A stretch of DNA of 64,000 nucleotides, from contig CAJTZD010000003.1 in NCBI GenBank assembly GCA_910584235.1, positions 1 to 64,000 of the forward strand. The letters are read 5' to 3'. Made by a program: the position numbers and the translations under genes. The stretch is from an uncultured Acetatifactor sp. (GTDB taxonomy: Bacteria > Bacillota > Clostridia > Lachnospirales > Lachnospiraceae). Every line of letters starts with the position of its first letter. Positions within the stretch are counted from its first letter, which is position 1. The notes under the pieces were generated by a model, which saw nothing but the letters and a program-made list of their open reading frames with translations, was not told the origin of the DNA and ran no database searches. Below are positions 24,880 to 32,951 of the stretch, piece after piece.

Positions 24880-26016
24880 TTACCAGATGAATATCTCTTT
24901 CCCATTCAGCTTCATCAAAGCCTCCAGGAAATAATAGTCCCCGTAAATAATGGAAAATTCATGTTCCCTGTCATGGTAGGCCGCCGTACACTTTTCCAGC
25001 AGATTGTCCTCCATCTCGTTCCAGCGCACCCTGTCCTCAGCCAGCGCCCCCAGCATCTTAAGCGCCGCCTCCAGATAAATCCTGCTCTGCCTGCCCTCTC
25101 TTAGCTTCGCCAGCTCGATCAGGCCGCAGGAGGCAATGGCCGCCGCCGTGGAATCCTCCAGCGCCACATCCACGGGCTGTCTGAAGTCCACCGGGATAAA
25201 GCCGCTCTCGGGGATATTGGCGATAAAGTAATTGGCCACCCGCTCCGCAGTCTCCAAAAACGCCGGCTCCTTGGTATGCAGATAGCTTAAGGTAAAGCCG
25301 TACAGCGCCCAGCTCTGGCCCCTGGTCCAGGAAGAGCCCTCTCCATAGCCCTGTCCGCCGTAGCTTCTCACCATTTCACCGGTCTCTAAGTCGAACTCCA
25401 CGATATGGTTCACGGAGCCGTCTCCCCGGACAAAGCTTTTGCCTGCGGTATTGGCATGGCTCACGGCGATCTGGGAGAACCTGGGATCGCCGGTCTCCTC
25501 GCCGGCCCAGTACAAGAGAGGCAGATTCATCATGCAGTCAATGATGGCCCAGCCCCTGTGATCCTCGGCGCCCCAATCGTTCCAGGCCCGTATGAAATTC
25601 CCCCGGTTGTTGAAGCGCCCGGCCAGATTTCCGGCGGCAAGCAGGGCTCTGTTCTTAGAGGCGGGATTCTTGGTCATGCGGTAATCGGCCACAGCCGTGG
25701 GCAGCCACTTGAAGCCGTTATCGTGGTCAAGCTTCCCATAGTCCATCAGACACGCGTCCAGCTTCCGCTCATTGTCTTCGGCAATTTCTTTGTAGATTTC
25801 CTTTCCGGTCAGGGCGTACATCTGCCACATCATGCCGCCCCAGAAGCCGTTGGTCCACCAGCCGATTTCCCTTTCGCCGGACTTGTCGTCATGAACGCCG
25901 TGCACTGTGGTGTAGGGAATCTTGTCCTTTGACCGCTCCGCCACCTTTTCCAGCTTGCGGGCCACCCTGTCCAGGGTCTCCAGAGCCCATGCCTGTTCCT
26001 TTTCGTTTAGATGCAT
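24880..26016 (-). CDS. GH88-type unsaturated glucuronyl hydrolase-like enzyme
   Basis: This 378-residue cytosolic protein has the (alpha/alpha)6-barrel sequence pattern of GH88, whose known members remove an unsaturated uronic acid from lyase-made oligosaccharides by hydrating its double bond. Matching blocks are WWTNGFWGGMMWQMY (about residues 53-67), LDHDNGFKWLPTAV (the Asp corresponds to a catalytic position), WAIIDCMMNLPLLYWA (second Asp) and GSSWTRGQSWALYGF. The start at 26016 has AAGGAGG. No signal peptide is seen. It is the last gene of the long operon starting at 48509. A GH88 activity does not fit simple beta-1,2-glucan, so the natural substrate may carry a uronic acid or the enzyme may have a shifted specificity; GH105 is a less likely label. 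Confidence 0.8.
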   Translation of the reverse strand: MHLNEKEQAWALETLDRVARKLEKVAERSKDKIPYTTVHGVHDDKSGEREIGWWTNGFWGGMMWQMYALTGKEIYKEIAEDNERKLDACLMDYGKLDHDNGFKWLPTAVADYRMTKNPASKNRALLAAGNLAGRFNNRGNFIRAWNDWGAEDHRGWAIIDCMMNLPLLYWAGEETGDPRFSQIAVSHANTAGKSFVRGDGSVNHIVEFDLETGEMVRSYGGQGYGEGSSWTRGQSWALYGFTLSYLHTKEPAFLETAERVANYFIANIPESGFIPVDFRQPVDVALEDSTAAAIASCGLIELAKLREGRQSRIYLEAALKMLGALAEDRVRWNEMEDNLLEKCTAAYHDREHEFSIIYGDYYFLEALMKLNGKEIFIW

Positions 26017-26194
26017 TCTCTCTCCTCCTTTTCCAGCCGCCCTGCGGCTACACAGAAGCCAAAGCCTCTCCGCGCGCCTTTGCCTGTTTTTCCTACTGTA
26101 AATTCCGGCAGTCTGCAGTATAACGATTTACGCGCATTGCCCTCTGCCAGACTTTCCCTGCTGCCGGAATCCCCTGCAAACTATCAGCAGATGT

Positions 26195-27403
26195 TCAGCG
26201 AATTTCCAGCAGTTCGAAAGCTCTCTGCATGTACCTGTTCTGATCGGTAAGCCTCCAGATCAGGCCTGAGCGGTAGTTCTCAATCATCAGCAGACTGATG
26301 CCCTTATCGATGCCGATATACCTGTCCGAGAACCAGGCCGGCTCCACGTCCAAATTATAAGCGTCCAGAAAACCGTACTTTCCCTGAAGCTGCGGCATGG
26401 ACGCATAATGCCGCGCCGCGCTCTCCACCTCCTCCGGGCAGAAAGGCATGGATCCAATGGCGCCGCAGGGAGGAACGGTTCCGTCCGCTTCGTTTTTGTC
26501 ATTGCCCACGCAGGGAAGCGCTCCCTGGGCCCCGGAATAGCCGTGGGGCGTCATGCAGGCGGTCATGCCCCAGGCGTCTGCGCCGTATGTTTTCTTCTGT
26601 CCCGGGTTGTCGATACAGTACTGCCTGGCTGCTTTTACAGCCCGCCTGGAATTCTCGTACCAGTCGATGCCCCTGCGGTCCCGCTTCCCCTGCAGGTTTA
26701 GAAAGGCGTGGGAAAACTGATAGACAAACAGGCCGCCGCAGTAGCTGTGGTAGATCAGTCCGCTGTCCTTATATACATCGCAGAACAGAGGACAGTCATA
26801 AAACAGGGAGGGCGGCACCGGATGCTCCGGCGCGGCCACCCCCAGAAAATACATGATAAACTGTTCCGCATAGTGGTCCCAGTGCCCGAAATGCCCCTCT
26901 TTCTCATGGTAGCCCATATAATACTGGTTCAGCCTCGGATCCCGGTACCAGTCCCAGTCCACCTCCCCATACAGCTCCTCCCAGAGCCTCATGCACTCCC
27001 CGCCGAAGTACTCCCCTGCCGCCATGGCGCCCATGAGAAGCAGCGCCGTATCGATGACGGACAATTCGCAGCCGCCGTATCTGGATGCATCCTCCATATG
27101 CAGGAAATGATAAAAAAACCCGTGGACCCTTTCCGCCCGTTCTTTCATGGTGACAAGGGTGCCCACAGCCCGCCTTTCCGCCTCCCGTCTGCTCACATAT
27201 CCCCTGTGCGCGCCTATAGCCAGCCCGGCCAGCCCGTATCCCACAGAGGCCACGGAGCACATATCCCGCTTCACATCATTGTCCCTGATCAGTCCGTAAC
27301 TCTCCCCGGATTCACTGACCTCATTCCAGAAGAACCCGAAGCACTTTCTCTCCTCTTCCTCCAGAATCTTGCTTACTTTTCTGTCTTCCTTATACTGTTC
27401 CAT
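26195..27403 (-). CDS. Cytosolic GH144-family glucanase (glucoamylase-like PF10091)
   Basis: This 402-residue protein belongs to the 'glucoamylase-like' PF10091 family, which includes GH144 endo-beta-1,2-glucanases. Family blocks are the N-terminal FGFFWNEVSESGESYGLIRDND, the middle WDHYAEQFIMYFLG, then TYGADAWGMTACMTPHGYSG (about residues 260-280) and YIGIDKGISLLMIENY near the C-terminus. It has no signal peptide, unlike its paralogue at 43629-45080, so it probably acts inside the cell on imported oligosaccharides. ATG 27403 has GGAGGG upstream. It lies 164 bases downstream of the operon's LacI gene. The endo- or exo-mode and exact product are not readable from sequence. Confidence 0.85.
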   Translation of the reverse strand: MEQYKEDRKVSKILEEEERKCFGFFWNEVSESGESYGLIRDNDVKRDMCSVASVGYGLAGLAIGAHRGYVSRREAERRAVGTLVTMKERAERVHGFFYHFLHMEDASRYGGCELSVIDTALLLMGAMAAGEYFGGECMRLWEELYGEVDWDWYRDPRLNQYYMGYHEKEGHFGHWDHYAEQFIMYFLGVAAPEHPVPPSLFYDCPLFCDVYKDSGLIYHSYCGGLFVYQFSHAFLNLQGKRDRRGIDWYENSRRAVKAARQYCIDNPGQKKTYGADAWGMTACMTPHGYSGAQGALPCVGNDKNEADGTVPPCGAIGSMPFCPEEVESAARHYASMPQLQGKYGFLDAYNLDVEPAWFSDRYIGIDKGISLLMIENYRSGLIWRLTDQNRYMQRAFELLEIR

Positions 27404-27567
27404 TATCCCTCCGGCCCGCTCATACCGCAAGCCACAATCAATCTCTTTTCTTTCCGCATATCCTCAGTCCGTGCCTGTCATGCTTTCATACAAGCCCGGT
27501 TCCCAAACCCGTTTCCCCTTATTCAATCATTTCTGTCCGTATATATACTCCGTGTTCGCGGGCTTTG

Positions 27568-28560
27568 TCAGACCCTGGCTTTGATGCAGCTCTCCCTCTG
27601 AATCAGGGAAGTGGGCAGCAGGATACGCCTGCTCTCCTCTCCTTTCATCATTCCCAAAAGAGTCTGCGCCGCGATCTCCCCCAGTTCGCACAGAGGACGG
27701 TGCACAGTAGTCAGGCGGGGGGTCATGACCGCGCTTTTCTCGATATCATCCACACCAATGACAGAAATATCTTCCGGCACCCGAAGTTTCAGCTCCTGCA
27801 AAGCCCTGATGCATCCGATGGCCATCTCGTCGTTAAACGCAAAGACAACTTCCGGGCGATTCCCTCCTTTGATGAACTCCGCGGTTCTATGGTAAGCCGT
27901 CTCCTCCTGCCAGTCGCCCTCGATACACCATCCGGACGGGCAGTCCAGCCCAAAGGTCTCCACAGCCTGGCGAAAGCCCGCCATTCTGCGCTCACCGTCA
28001 AATCCCTTTCCCACCAGGCAGGCCACCCTTTTCAGATTCAGGCTGTTGATATACTCTCCCGCCCGAAAGGCGCTGTCCTCATTATCAATCAGTACCGTAG
28101 AAACAAACGGCGCTTCCAGTTCCCGATCCAGAACCACCACCGGACACTGGGCGCTTGCCAGCAGACTGATCACATCGTTTGGTATCTTCTCCGCGAAAAT
28201 GATGGCTCCGTCCACCATCCTTTCCAAAAGGAGCCTGCTGATATGGGTAATGTCCTGCATGGGCCCGCATTTTGCGGCGATCATTTCCTGTCCGTGCCGG
28301 TCCATCTCGCTCTCAATCCCCCGCATCACCTCGCCGTATACCACGCCGTACAGGGAATTGGCAAAATACCCGATAAAACCGTTTTTCCGGTTCTTCAGGC
28401 TTTTTGCCATCCCGTTTGGCACATAGCCCAGTTCTTTCACAATCTCCATAATCTTCTGTTTCTTCTCTTTACTTACAGGGCCTGTGTGATTCAGTGCGTA
28501 AGATACTGTGGAAATCGAAACCCCCGCCGCCTCTGCTACATCCTTGATCGTTACCGCCAT
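27568..28560 (-). CDS. LacI-family regulator inside the glucan operon
   Basis: This 330-residue regulator has a LacI helix-turn-helix (IKDVAEAAGVSISTVSYALN, residues 5-24), a hinge motif LGYVPNGMAKSLKN and a sugar-sensing domain that ends with DISVIGVDDIEKSAVMTPRLTT and IQRESC. Its start lies six bases after the stop of the GH35 gene with only a weak AAAGG before it, so translation is probably coupled. Being part of the operon suggests autoregulation. The perfect GAAACGTTTC palindrome at 48551-48560, over the likely transcription start of the whole operon, is the best candidate operator. The inducer is probably a beta-1,2-linked oligoglucan; this is inference. Confidence 0.9.
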   Translation of the reverse strand: MAVTIKDVAEAAGVSISTVSYALNHTGPVSKEKKQKIMEIVKELGYVPNGMAKSLKNRKNGFIGYFANSLYGVVYGEVMRGIESEMDRHGQEMIAAKCGPMQDITHISRLLLERMVDGAIIFAEKIPNDVISLLASAQCPVVVLDRELEAPFVSTVLIDNEDSAFRAGEYINSLNLKRVACLVGKGFDGERRMAGFRQAVETFGLDCPSGWCIEGDWQEETAYHRTAEFIKGGNRPEVVFAFNDEMAIGCIRALQELKLRVPEDISVIGVDDIEKSAVMTPRLTTVHRPLCELGEIAAQTLLGMMKGEESRRILLPTSLIQRESCIKARV

Positions 28561-28566
28561 CCTTTA

Positions 28567-31002
28567 TCAGCGCATATCCTTACCGGGGCCGCAGCTGATC
28601 TCAAGGGTCTCCTCCCCGCACCTTGCGTCCCTCAGGCTATAGATATACGTTTTCTCCTCCTTCTCCTCTATTCTGCAGTCATCCCCCGAAATGCCCAGCC
28701 CCGTCCCCTCCAGGACGATGACATCCTCTCTCTGGGACAGCCGGAAAGTCAGTTTTCCCGGCCCTGCCTCCAGAATCTCTGCGGTAGAATACAGAATCTT
28801 CACGCCTTCTATTTTCAGACAAAGGGGCAGCAACAATCCTTCCCGGGCTCCCAGCCGGATTTTTCTGCTTTCAAATAATGCTTCTCCATTATACCAGATT
28901 CCACATTCTTTTGCAAAAAAATCCAGATTCAGAATATGGAGATACTTTTCCCCTCTCTCGTTCCCATTGATGTCCAGGAAGACGCCGCCGTATTCCGCGT
29001 CCTCGGAAAGTCTGCAGGATGCCCCCAGATATTCCATCAGCCGCCGGATGCCCGGCCGGTTTCCGATATAAGGGGCGGAGAGAATGGCTGTCTTCCCTTT
29101 TCCGGTCTTTTTGATCAGGCCGCAGGCGCCGCCGTCCACAGCCGCCCGCAGGAACACCTCCGCTCCCTCCGCCGTGAAAGTCTCGGCCTCTCCCACGCGC
29201 ACCTCCGCGTACTCTCCCCAGATGCCCTCCGGCTGCACGCTAAGGCTGGGAAGCTTTCCCTCGTCCAGTTCTTTCGCCACATGGATGCCGGTTCTGTCCG
29301 CCAGGATCCTGCAGGGTCTCCCCTCCATGTCCATCACGGGCATGCGCCCGCACAGAAGCAGGCTCCCGCCATTCTCCGCAAAGTCCGCCAGCCTCTTTTG
29401 GACTTTTTCGTCCATATAGTCCGCGCTGAACAGGAACAGAACTCCCTTTTCCTCCGTCCAGTCTCCGTCCTCCTGCAGGTTTACGCCGCCGAAAGCATAG
29501 TGGTTTTGCAAAAGCGCCTTGGTAAAGGTGTTCCATCCGCTGCCGATCCTGCGCCTTTTAAGCTCCTCCACCACAGCCTTTTCCCGCCCGGAGCCGGGAT
29601 AACAGTATTCCGTCATAAAGTAATCGGGAATAAATCCCACCCGCACATTGTCCCGCTCTTCTCTCATGTCCCCCAGGAGGCTGCTGCCGGCCAGCAGCAC
29701 TCTGGCATTCCTGCGGATTCTGTCATAGGTATAGCTCAGCTTTCCCTCCGGGTTCACGGGAGCCGTGAACCCGTGCCTCTCCCCGGTGATGGCAATCCGG
29801 TTGTTGCCGTCTTTCCTGGGCTTTTTTAACAGCATATTCCTGCCCCCGGTAAAGAGATAATGGTTGATAAGGCGGTTTCCCTGGGCGATGCACATTCTGG
29901 CGGTAAGGTCGGCGTCCGCTATATCCAGTCTTCCGTTGCCGCTTTCATCATAGTCCGCCTCCCCGCTCTGGAATTCAAAGCTGGCCAGGGGCATGTTCTG
30001 TCTGTTCACCGCCTCCATATAGCAGTGAATCAGATATAAATCCTGCACATTTTCCAGGCGCAGCCCGGACAGATAGATATCAGAGCCTGCCCAGAAGCTG
30101 TCCGACTGTCCGTAGGCCTCCATCAGCTGGCTGATCCCCACAGGGAAAGTATACCCGCGTCCTCCGCCGGTTCCGTGGATATTGATCAGGAAAGGAATGT
30201 CCCTGACTCCGTATTTTTCCGCCATATCCTTGAGCGCCGCCGCATATTCCGCGTATCTGCGGCGCATATAATGCCCCAGATCCCTGTGGAACTCTAAGGC
30301 ATAGCCCTCCCCGGGCTGCTCATAGGCCTTTCTCCTGGCGTCAGGCAGTCCGTTCCGGAAAGGATAACGCCTTTCCAGCTCCTCTTCCCCCCAATTCTTT
30401 CGCAGCCAGTCCTCAAATCCTGCCACAGTCACATCGGTGAGATCCGGCGTGTTGGAAACCCAGGACAGCATCCCGATCTCATTGTCCAGCTGACAGGCAA
30501 TTACGTTTCCGCCCTTTGTGATCAGATGCCTCTCCAGGACAGGCATGATCTTTGCATACCATTTATCCACACAGGCCAGAAAATCCGGCGCCAGATAATC
30601 CAGGGTCTTGGTGGGAGCCGTCCGGTGGTCCCATCCGGTGGGAACCAGCCCGGGATACCGCTCGGCCACCCAGTAGGGAATCCCCTCATTCTTCATTTCC
30701 GCCATGATAAAGGGGCCGGGCCTGCCGATAAAGTACAGGCCGTTGTCCCGGCAGAGCCGGATAAATCCCTCCACATCCAGATTCTCCCGATCCTGCCCGA
30801 AATCAAAGACTCCCTCCTCTTCTTCGTGGCACAGCCACGGAATGTAGGAGGCCACCGCGTTCAGGCCCGCCTCCTTTAGCTTTGACAGCCGATCCTGCCA
30901 TTCCTCTTTTTTCAGTCTGTAATAATGCACTTCGCCGGAGATGATGATCTCCGGCGTGCCGTTTATGAATACTTTTCCGTCCCTTACTTCAATGCTGCCC
31001 AT
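28567..31002 (-). CDS. GH35-family glycosidase or transglycosylase
   Basis: This 811-residue cytosolic protein starts IEVRDGKVFINGTPEIIISGEVHYYR, the classic GH35 beginning, with the TIM barrel to about residue 400 (GRPGPFIMAEM near 95). The acid/base Glu is in CQLDNEIGMLSW (about 170) and the nucleophile Glu is probable in ASFEFQSGEADY (about 320). Beta domains follow, including a glutamine-amidotransferase-like stretch. Most GH35 enzymes are beta-galactosidases, but one GH35 member from Ignavibacterium is, to my recollection, a beta-1,2-glucosyltransferase, which would suit the neighbouring GH94 and GH144 genes. ATG 31002 has GAGGAG upstream. Permease genes lie 17 bases upstream of it. Confidence 0.88.
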   Translation of the reverse strand: MGSIEVRDGKVFINGTPEIIISGEVHYYRLKKEEWQDRLSKLKEAGLNAVASYIPWLCHEEEEGVFDFGQDRENLDVEGFIRLCRDNGLYFIGRPGPFIMAEMKNEGIPYWVAERYPGLVPTGWDHRTAPTKTLDYLAPDFLACVDKWYAKIMPVLERHLITKGGNVIACQLDNEIGMLSWVSNTPDLTDVTVAGFEDWLRKNWGEEELERRYPFRNGLPDARRKAYEQPGEGYALEFHRDLGHYMRRRYAEYAAALKDMAEKYGVRDIPFLINIHGTGGGRGYTFPVGISQLMEAYGQSDSFWAGSDIYLSGLRLENVQDLYLIHCYMEAVNRQNMPLASFEFQSGEADYDESGNGRLDIADADLTARMCIAQGNRLINHYLFTGGRNMLLKKPRKDGNNRIAITGERHGFTAPVNPEGKLSYTYDRIRRNARVLLAGSSLLGDMREERDNVRVGFIPDYFMTEYCYPGSGREKAVVEELKRRRIGSGWNTFTKALLQNHYAFGGVNLQEDGDWTEEKGVLFLFSADYMDEKVQKRLADFAENGGSLLLCGRMPVMDMEGRPCRILADRTGIHVAKELDEGKLPSLSVQPEGIWGEYAEVRVGEAETFTAEGAEVFLRAAVDGGACGLIKKTGKGKTAILSAPYIGNRPGIRRLMEYLGASCRLSEDAEYGGVFLDINGNERGEKYLHILNLDFFAKECGIWYNGEALFESRKIRLGAREGLLLPLCLKIEGVKILYSTAEILEAGPGKLTFRLSQREDVIVLEGTGLGISGDDCRIEEKEEKTYIYSLRDARCGEETLEISCGPGKDMR

Positions 31003-31019
31003 ACACACTCCTCTATATA

Positions 31020-31949
31020 CTATTCTCCCGTAATACCCGTTTTCTCGATTCCCTCAATAAACTGCCTCTGGGCGCAGAAGTACAGAAGCAACAGCGGCAG
31101 CATGATCAGGAAAGTACCCGCCATCTGGACGGCTTCATTGGCCGTCACTCCCGTCCCGGCCTCTGAGGCGCTGATCATCTTATTGAAAGTCTCCACAAAG
31201 TTTTCAAGCTTCATCGGCAGCGTCTTGATATTCGCGCCGAAATACAGAGAACCCAGATAGGTTTCGTTCCAGTACCAGACCACCGACAGCAGAAAGCTGA
31301 TCAGGAAGCCCGGTTTTGCCACGGGAACGGCTATCTTCGTAAAAATCACAATCTGGTTTGCGCCGTCAATCTCAGCCGCCTCCGTGAGGGAAACCGGCAT
31401 CTGCTGGAAAAAGAGAACGAAGATCAGCACGAAAATCGCGCTCTTCATGCCCTGGCCGAACACCGCCGGCAGCAGATAGGCTTTCAGGCTGTAGAGAATC
31501 CCCAGGTTCCGGTACATCAGAAACTGCGGGATCATGGTAATCTGTGAGGGAATGATAAAGGTGGCCAGAATCAGCCCGAACAGGATATTCTTCCCCCTGA
31601 ACTTATACCTGGCGATTCCGTAGCCTGTCAGCGCGCACACCAAAGTCTGCAGCAGAGCCGGAAGCACGCTGACATAGATGGTGGTCACAAGCGTACTCCC
31701 GTATCCCAGGACCTCCATGGCCCGGGTGAAATTTGAAACCTCAAAGCCGTAGGGCACCCAGCTGACCAAAGGATTCACCAGATCGTCCGAGGTCATGAAG
31801 CTCATGCTGATCATCTTCAGCAGCGGATAGAGAAATACGAATCCCGTAATGCACAGGAAAACGTATAAAGCTATTTTGGTGCCTATCCTGACCACACTGT
31901 GCCTGTCAGGCCGAAATGTTATCCCTGACTTTCTTTTTGCCTTGCTCAA
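31020..31949 (-). CDS. CUT1 ABC permease, MalG-like (second pair of the glucan locus)
   Basis: This 309-residue membrane protein has six helices. Its EAA loop is near residues 200-220 (PVSLTEAAEIDGANQIVIF). The C-terminus (FIEGIEKTGITGE) is typical of MalG-type subunits. It overlaps functionally with its MalF-like partner, whose stop lies 14 bases upstream. No binding-protein gene is directly adjacent; the orphan 493-residue lipoprotein at 42029-43510 is the likeliest partner, although that is inference. Confidence 0.92.
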   Translation of the reverse strand: MSKAKRKSGITFRPDRHSVVRIGTKIALYVFLCITGFVFLYPLLKMISMSFMTSDDLVNPLVSWVPYGFEVSNFTRAMEVLGYGSTLVTTIYVSVLPALLQTLVCALTGYGIARYKFRGKNILFGLILATFIIPSQITMIPQFLMYRNLGILYSLKAYLLPAVFGQGMKSAIFVLIFVLFFQQMPVSLTEAAEIDGANQIVIFTKIAVPVAKPGFLISFLLSVVWYWNETYLGSLYFGANIKTLPMKLENFVETFNKMISASEAGTGVTANEAVQMAGTFLIMLPLLLLYFCAQRQFIEGIEKTGITGE

Positions 31950-31963
31950 TCCTACACCTCCTA

Positions 31964-32941
31964 CTAATCACGGTACCTTTTGCTCTCCCGGTACAGCTTC
32001 TTTAAGTTCCTGTCCTGGGCTTTCTTCAGCCTGCGCGCACGTTTCAGTTCCAGCTTGGCCGCTTTTGTGCTTCCGTATACGGCCTCCTTGCGGGGTCCGT
32101 AGAGCAGCATGAAGAACCCGATCACCAACAGCAGCACCACGAAGTAGATCCATGCCTGAGCGGAAGAATAGCCCAGCCCCAGGCTGGTCTGGAACATATT
32201 GCCCTGGATGGTGGTGATGACCTCATTGGTATCAAAGGTGGATATGGTCACAATGGTATATATGATGCAGATCACGATCATGCTGCGCAGATTGGGAAGC
32301 GTTACTTTCCAGAAGCATTCCCAGCCGGAAGCGCCATCCATATACGCCGCCTCATACATAGGCTTGTCGATCTTCTGTAAAGCGGACAAAAGCAGCAGGA
32401 TCTGCACCCCCGAGAACCAAAGGGTCATCACAAAGGAATCAATCAATGTCTTCAGCAATCCCCCCGCCGTCTCCGGCAGCATGGCAAGGACGCTCTTAAT
32501 GACCGTGTTGGTGTCCGCCCCCTGGATGGCCATCATGCCCATGTCAATAAATTTGTCAATGACGGGCCCGCTGATAATGATTACCGGCAGGAAGAACAGG
32601 GTCCTGAATATCCCTCTTCCACGGATCTCCTTGCTTAATATCAGCGCCACGGCAATAGCAAAAACGATCACGATAGGCACCTGCAGGACAATCTCCCCCA
32701 CATAATTCAGGAGGATCTTGGGAAAGGTCACGTCTCCCAGAAAAGCTTTCCGGTAATTGTCAATCCCTACCGGCTCCGTGACCAGCCCCGTGGCGGAGAT
32801 CACCACGGAGTCAAAACTCATTTTCAATGTACTTGCAATCGGATACAGGGTAAACACCGCAAATCCGATCAGCCAGGGAACCTCGCACAGCCATCCGCGA
32901 ATGTTGTTCCTCGTGCTTCTGGAAATTCTACCTTTACTCAT
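31964..32941 (-). CDS. CUT1 ABC permease, MalF-like (second pair of the glucan locus)
   Basis: This 325-residue permease begins with a basic segment and the first membrane helix (LIGFAVFTLYPIASTLKMSF). The EAA loop is near residues 205-225 (DKPMYEAAYMDGASGWECF). The last 40 residues are strongly basic (KAAKLELKRARRLKKAQDRNLKK), an unusual cytoplasmic tail. ATG 32941 is preceded by TAGGAG; an upstream in-frame start at 32974 would overlap the DUF5696 gene. It lies 10 bases after the DUF5696 stop. Confidence 0.92.
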   Translation of the reverse strand: MSKGRISRSTRNNIRGWLCEVPWLIGFAVFTLYPIASTLKMSFDSVVISATGLVTEPVGIDNYRKAFLGDVTFPKILLNYVGEIVLQVPIVIVFAIAVALILSKEIRGRGIFRTLFFLPVIIISGPVIDKFIDMGMMAIQGADTNTVIKSVLAMLPETAGGLLKTLIDSFVMTLWFSGVQILLLLSALQKIDKPMYEAAYMDGASGWECFWKVTLPNLRSMIVICIIYTIVTISTFDTNEVITTIQGNMFQTSLGLGYSSAQAWIYFVVLLLVIGFFMLLYGPRKEAVYGSTKAAKLELKRARRLKKAQDRNLKKLYRESKRYRD

Positions 32942-32951
32942 ACCCCAACTC

